Below, one piece after another: positions 4,820-7,765 of a stretch of 7,765 nt of DNA. The stretch is from Cellvibrionaceae bacterium (GTDB lineage Bacteria > Pseudomonadota > Gammaproteobacteria > Pseudomonadales > Cellvibrionaceae). The stretch spans positions 1-7,765 of the forward strand of contig JAOXRV010000634.1 of the NCBI GenBank assembly GCA_025800435.1, in the 5' to 3' direction. The translations under genes and the position numbers were made by a program. Numbering within the stretch: position 1 is the first letter of the stretch; each line of letters opens with the position of its first letter. The notes under the pieces are model-generated. The model ran no database searches and was not told where the DNA came from. It saw only the letters and a program-made list of their open reading frames with translations.

Positions 4820-7384
4820 TTAAAAGTTAGTAACGGTTACGCCGAGCTTATAAGTTGGACCATATTCTTCCAACTGCGAGTTATAGCGCGGGCTGCTGAC
4901 ATAGCTGTAAAAGGGCTCATCGTTAATATTGATGGCTTCAAAAAACAACTGAATATTGTCGCTGACAAAGTAGCGGGCGCTAACGTCCAGCTGGAAGTGG
5001 TTGTCGACCACCACATCGTTGGCCGCGCTCTCAGCGTCAACTTCATCCAGGTAGTCAGATTTATAGTTGGCGGCCAGGCGCAGGGTTAACTTGTCGCTAT
5101 CGTAGCCAATGGTAAAGTTGGCAGTGGTGTCCGACTGGCCCGGCAGGCGAATATTGCGGGGGCCTTCAATGGTGTCGATATCCGCATCGGATGAGGCAAA
5201 AGTCACATTGCTGCTTAACAGCAGGCCGTTCCAGGGAGCGGGCAGGCTGCTTAACTGCTTAGACCAGGCCAGCTCTAAACCGTAAACTTCGGCGCCCTGG
5301 CCATTGAGGGCTACTTCGGCCTCTTCCAAATTGTCGAAACCGGGGAAGCTCTCGGCCACGGTATCGTAGATAAAGGAATCGATATCTTTATAGAAGGCAA
5401 AGGCCGAGACGGCACCGGCAAAGCCCATATAGTGTTCAATACCCAGATCAAAGTTTGACGATTCCCAGGGTTTTAAGCTGGGGTTGCCAAAGGAGCCTTT
5501 CTCACCGTCGTCTTCCAGCACATAACCGGGGCGAGCCTGTTCAAAGGTGGGGCGCACCACCGAGTTAGTCCAGGCGGCGCGCACTTGGGTATCTTCACCC
5601 CACTGGTAGCGCATATGCAGGGCGGGCAAAAAGTCATTGTCTTCGCGGCTGGCCGAGCGGCGGCTGATCTGCTCACCGTCATCCGCATCGTCATCGTAGG
5701 CAAAGCCATTGGCGGTAAATTCTACCTGCTGGTAGCGGCCACCCACCACCAGGCGCAACTCATCAATATCGATGGTGGCCATGGCATAAACCGCGCGCAG
5801 CTCTTCTTCAATTTCAAAATCGTTGGAAAAGGATTCCTCCACATCCAAATCTTGCTCCCGGCCATTGGTGGTGGCCATTACCGCAGCGGAGCTAATGCCC
5901 GGGCCAAAGCGGCCGAATTGATAATCCACTTCGCCCTGGCTGTAGTTGCTCATGGGCTCGAACAAGTCTTCTACTTTCCACACGGTTTCATCGGCAGTTT
6001 TGTCGCGTTGGGTGATCTTGGCACCAAACTTTAACTGGGTGGGGTAGCCGGCTAATGCCAGTTTGCGGGTGATGTCTAGCTTAAAGCTGTTGGCGGTATC
6101 TTCGGTATCGGCCTTGGCCAGTTCAATTTCCTGTAGCAGGTAAGCGGCTGGGTCGTAAAAGCCAGCGGGTGCGATCAGCCTGGGGGCGGTGCTATTGTTA
6201 AACGAAACATCGCCATCGATCATGGCCACAAACTTGCCTTCGCCAATATGCAGTGGTTCGATTTCTTCGGAGTGGCTGTAACCGGCGTTGTACTCAATTT
6301 TCCAGTCGTCGTTCTCATACTCGCCGCCGAACACAAAGGAGTAGATTTTCTGGGTCTCTTCGCGCTGCTTTAACTCGCGCACCGCCACCGGTACATCTTC
6401 ATACTCATTGCCGTCGGCGTCTTCAAAATCGTCTTCTTTAAAGGTGGTGGTCTGGCCTGGGCTAATCCCGTCTTCAAACTCAATAATATTGGCCAGGCGC
6501 TGTTCGTTGTCGGTGTACTCGCTGTACAGGCTGCGCAGGTAAATCTGGTGCTCGTCGCTCATCTTAAAGTCGACATTGACCGCCGCGCCTAAACGCTCAC
6601 GGGTCAGGGTGTAGTTGCGCTGTTCAAATTCTTCCAGCAGCGCCTCGCCATCTTCAATTTCCCACTTGCCGCCGCTCTCGACATTATCCGAGCCGAAGTC
6701 GCGTTCGAACCAGCTTACCGCGCCAGCTATGGCCAGGTTGTCTTGGCCGCCGCCAATGCTAAAAATATTGCTGGCGCTGGCCGCCAGTTTGGGACTGTTC
6801 TCGCCGGTGTGTTGGTCGCGGCTGCCTTCAGCACTAAAGGAGTAGAACAGGCCATCTCGGTCAAAGCCGGAGATACTTTTAACTTCCACCGCACCGCCAA
6901 TGGCATCGGCGTCCATATCCGGGGTTAAAGATTTGGTTACGGTCAGGGTCTCCACCAAATCCGCGGGAATCACATCCAGGGCCACCGCGCGGCGGTCGGC
7001 CTCGGGGGAGGGAGTCTGCATACCGTTAATGCTCACTGCGTTAAGGTCGGAAGACAAACCGCGCACACTGACAAAGCGGCCCTCGCCCTGGTCGCGCTCG
7101 ATCGAAACACCGGGTACCCGCTGCAGGGCTTCGGATACATTAGTATCGGGCAGTTTGCCGATGGCATCGGCGCTGACCACAGATTTGATATTGTCGGCCA
7201 TGCGCTGGGCGTTAAGGGCGCGGTTGATACTGGCGGCATTACCGATCACCACAACTTCTTCGAGCAGATCGGGCTGCGGCTCAGCCTGGGCGCAGACAAT
7301 AGGACTGATACTGGCGCAGATCACTGCCGCCACGGCACTGGAAATACCAGTGCGCAAAAAGCGTGGGTAAGTCTTGGTGGGCAT
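4820..7384 (-). CDS. TonB-dependent outer-membrane receptor, phytase-linked
   Basis: An 854-residue outer-membrane transporter of the large TonB-dependent type seen in Xanthomonas/Caulobacter-like repertoires. The signal peptide ends near VCA-QA (residue 32). A TonB-box-like EEVVVIG follows at 42-48. The plug domain covers about 60-170, with LPDTNVSEALQRVPGVSIER at 78-97 and RGL at 108-110. The remainder is the 22-strand barrel, including the typical NPSLKPWESSNFDLGIEHY at 634-652, and the protein ends in Phe as barrel proteins do. The substrate is inferred only from context: the downstream phytase and upstream Pho box suggest phytate, lower inositol phosphates or a complex of them. Several presumed loops are strongly acidic (316-330, 563-571). 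A strong AAGGAGA (7397-7391) sits 6 nt before the ATG and fixes the start. Length is normal and the frame is intact. Confidence 0.95.
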   Translation of the reverse strand: MPTKTYPRFLRTGISSAVAAVICASISPIVCAQAEPQPDLLEEVVVIGNAASINRALNAQRMADNIKSVVSADAIGKLPDTNVSEALQRVPGVSIERDQGEGRFVSVRGLSSDLNAVSINGMQTPSPEADRRAVALDVIPADLVETLTVTKSLTPDMDADAIGGAVEVKSISGFDRDGLFYSFSAEGSRDQHTGENSPKLAASASNIFSIGGGQDNLAIAGAVSWFERDFGSDNVESGGKWEIEDGEALLEEFEQRNYTLTRERLGAAVNVDFKMSDEHQIYLRSLYSEYTDNEQRLANIIEFEDGISPGQTTTFKEDDFEDADGNEYEDVPVAVRELKQREETQKIYSFVFGGEYENDDWKIEYNAGYSHSEEIEPLHIGEGKFVAMIDGDVSFNNSTAPRLIAPAGFYDPAAYLLQEIELAKADTEDTANSFKLDITRKLALAGYPTQLKFGAKITQRDKTADETVWKVEDLFEPMSNYSQGEVDYQFGRFGPGISSAAVMATTNGREQDLDVEESFSNDFEIEEELRAVYAMATIDIDELRLVVGGRYQQVEFTANGFAYDDDADDGEQISRRSASREDNDFLPALHMRYQWGEDTQVRAAWTNSVVRPTFEQARPGYVLEDDGEKGSFGNPSLKPWESSNFDLGIEHYMGFAGAVSAFAFYKDIDSFIYDTVAESFPGFDNLEEAEVALNGQGAEVYGLELAWSKQLSSLPAPWNGLLLSSNVTFASSDADIDTIEGPRNIRLPGQSDTTANFTIGYDSDKLTLRLAANYKSDYLDEVDAESAANDVVVDNHFQLDVSARYFVSDNIQLFFEAININDEPFYSYVSSPRYNSQLEEYGPTYKLGVTVTNF

Positions 7385-7390
7385 TTTGCC

Positions 7391-7433
7391 TCTCCTTAAG
7401 TTGGTGCCTTATGGCGAATAGCTGCAACTTAAG
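7391..7433 (-). promoter_or_regulatory. Perfect 9-bp inverted repeat overlapping the receptor RBS and -10
   Basis: CTTAAGTTG (7395-7403) and CAACTTAAG (7425-7433) are exact reverse complements with a 21-bp spacer. Their starts are 30 bp apart, close to three helical turns. On the minus strand the proximal arm runs into the AAGGAGA ribosome site (7397-7391), and the distal arm covers the candidate -10 TAAGTT (7431-7426). It could be a repressor operator. If transcription starts further upstream, it could instead be an mRNA hairpin that masks the ribosome site. Confidence 0.5.
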
Positions 7434-7441
7434 AAGTGATT

Positions 7442-7470
7442 GTGACAGTCCAGTGACGCTAAGGTGACAG
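7442..7470 (-). promoter_or_regulatory. Triple Pho box (PhoB-binding site) upstream of the receptor-phytase operon
   Basis: Reading the minus strand, CTGTCAC (7470-7464), GCGTCAC (7459-7453) and CTGTCAC (7448-7442) are spaced exactly 11 bp apart. That is the periodicity of PhoB half-sites, whose consensus is CTGTCAT plus 4 bp. A further CTGTCAG lies upstream at 7486-7480, out of phase. A candidate -10, TAAGTT (7431-7426), begins 10 nt after the last heptamer, the spacing seen at E. coli phoA. It matches TATAAT at only 3 of 6 places, as is tolerated at activator-dependent promoters. Control of phytate scavenging by PhoB under phosphate starvation follows as inference. Confidence 0.75.
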
Positions 7471-7549
7471 GCTGCTCAACTGACAGCGGATACTGGCCTT
7501 TTAATACTCTTATAAGGCTTGTTTGAGCTACCAAGACCCCCTCCCCCAA

Positions 7550-7572
7550 CACAAGGCTCGGCATCGAAGCCA
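7550..7572 (-). repeat. Repeat C, copy 2
   Basis: Exact reverse complement of the 23-nt repeat at 2074-2096. It lies about 80 bp upstream of the Pho box and just beyond a C-rich tract (7536-7547). Unlike copy 1 it has no nearby partner arm, so no terminator is formed here. It is followed after 20 bp by hairpin repeat B, so two repeat families adjoin in this intergenic region. Confidence 0.7.
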
Positions 7573-7592
7573 GTTAGGATCAAATAGCGAAA

Positions 7593-7637
7593 CTAGCGCC
7601 CCACTGAGCATCATCGACTTATTCAGTGGTGCCCTAG
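7593..7637. repeat. Hairpin repeat B, copy 2
   Basis: Arms 7593-7607 and 7623-7637 pair at 13 of 15 positions around the loop GCATCATCGACTTAT (7608-7622), which differs from copy 1 by one base. CCACTGA/TCAGTGG next to the loop is perfect, better than in copy 1. The long palindrome A that precedes copy 1 is absent here, so B is a separable module. No coding capacity. Confidence 0.7.
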
Positions 7638-7639
7638 AC

Positions 7640-7670
7640 CTTGTTAGTAATTTTTTAGTGACAAGTTTTT
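7640..7670 (+). terminator. Weak hairpin with T-tract
   Basis: CTTGTTA (7640-7646) pairs with TGACAAG (7659-7665) with one G-U pair, followed directly by TTTTT (7666-7670). The stem is AT-rich and no plus-strand gene ends nearby in the window, so the match may be accidental. Confidence 0.25.
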
Positions 7671-7721
7671 GGGTGCTTTGTTAAAACAAGGGTGAGCTTT
7701 ACTGACACCATATTTAGGCAT

Positions 7722-7755
7722 TTGTAGCAGTTTTGTCATAAATCACTGTTGTAGT
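7722..7755 (+). promoter_or_regulatory. Candidate second Pho-box promoter pointing out of the window
   Basis: TTGTAGC (7722-7728) and TTGTCAT (7733-7739) are 11 bp apart, and the second is a good PhoB half-site followed by AAAT. TGTAGT (7750-7755), 4 of 6 to the -10 consensus, begins exactly 10 nt later. The first half-site matches only 3 of 7 to CTGTCAT, so this is tentative. If real, it would drive a gene right of the window, divergent from the receptor operon. Confidence 0.3.
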
Positions 7756-7765
7756 ATTGGCGTTA

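Larger units (their letters stand above)
7385..7765. other. 381-bp non-coding region upstream of the receptor gene
   Basis: No credible gene was found on either strand. From the receptor outward it holds the ribosome site and inverted repeat, the triple Pho box, a CTTATAAG palindrome (7509-7516), a C-rich tract (7536-7547), repeat C copy 2, repeat B copy 2, and an AT-rich end with a possible outward promoter. The region is likely a divergent control region, with the right-hand gene beyond the window. Confidence 0.7.

Noticed and set aside
5585..6034. A 149-codon plus-strand frame inside the receptor gene
   Set aside because: It is antisense to an intact receptor barrel, has no recognisable motif, and its composition reflects the complement of receptor codons.
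6900..7370. A 156-codon plus-strand frame opposite the receptor plug
   Set aside because: It is antisense to the signal peptide and plug domain, which match the TonB-receptor family well; no ribosome site or domain supports it.
7536..7548. G-rich minus-strand tract as a G-quadruplex
   Set aside because: There are only two clear G-runs (GGGGG, A, GGGGG); four runs are not available except as weak two-tier arrangements.
1..7637. The block as a composite transposon or integrative element
   Set aside because: Repeat B copies flank the block, but there is no transposase, integrase or tRNA attachment site, and the copies are short hairpins not restricted to sharp element ends.

Overview
The window looks like a chromosomal segment from a free-living, probably marine, gammaproteobacterium. 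The grounds are a moderately GC-rich composition, secreted proteins rich in acidic residues, a large TonB-dependent receptor of the kind common in aquatic proteobacteria, and a PhoB-type operator. The genus cannot be read from the sequence. There are four intact protein genes, no RNA genes, no transposase and no CRISPR array.

Layout. Positions 1-239 are non-coding and full of hairpins: a long imperfect palindrome, a second hairpin that shares an arm with it, and a GC-rich hairpin. Positions 240-2033 (+) encode a secreted DUF885 protein, probably a metallopeptidase. It converges on a gamma-class carbonic-anhydrase-like protein at 2173-2712 (-), and a minus-strand terminator lies between them. 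Upstream on the same strand are a beta-propeller phytase lipoprotein at 2837-4744 (-) and a TonB-dependent receptor at 4820-7384 (-). Positions 7385-7765 are non-coding and hold the receptor promoter region, two dispersed-repeat copies and a possible outward-facing promoter.

The main result is a receptor-phytase unit (7384 to 2837, minus strand) that looks like a phosphate-starvation phytate-scavenging operon. Three PhoB-type heptamers in exact 11-bp phase lie 58-86 bp upstream of the receptor start. A lipid-anchored phytase would release phosphate from phytate, while the receptor would import phytate, partly dephosphorylated inositol phosphates or a related ligand. A hairpin followed by a U-tract between the two genes could set their expression ratio. 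A perfect 9-bp inverted repeat overlaps the predicted -10 element and the ribosome binding site of the receptor.

Two repeat families link distant intergenic regions. A hairpin with a nearly invariant 15-nt loop occurs at 97-141 and 7593-7637 in direct orientation, bracketing all four genes. A 23-nt sequence at 2074-2096 recurs exactly, inverted, at 7550-7572. They look like members of dispersed palindromic repeat families, but only a genome-wide search can show this.
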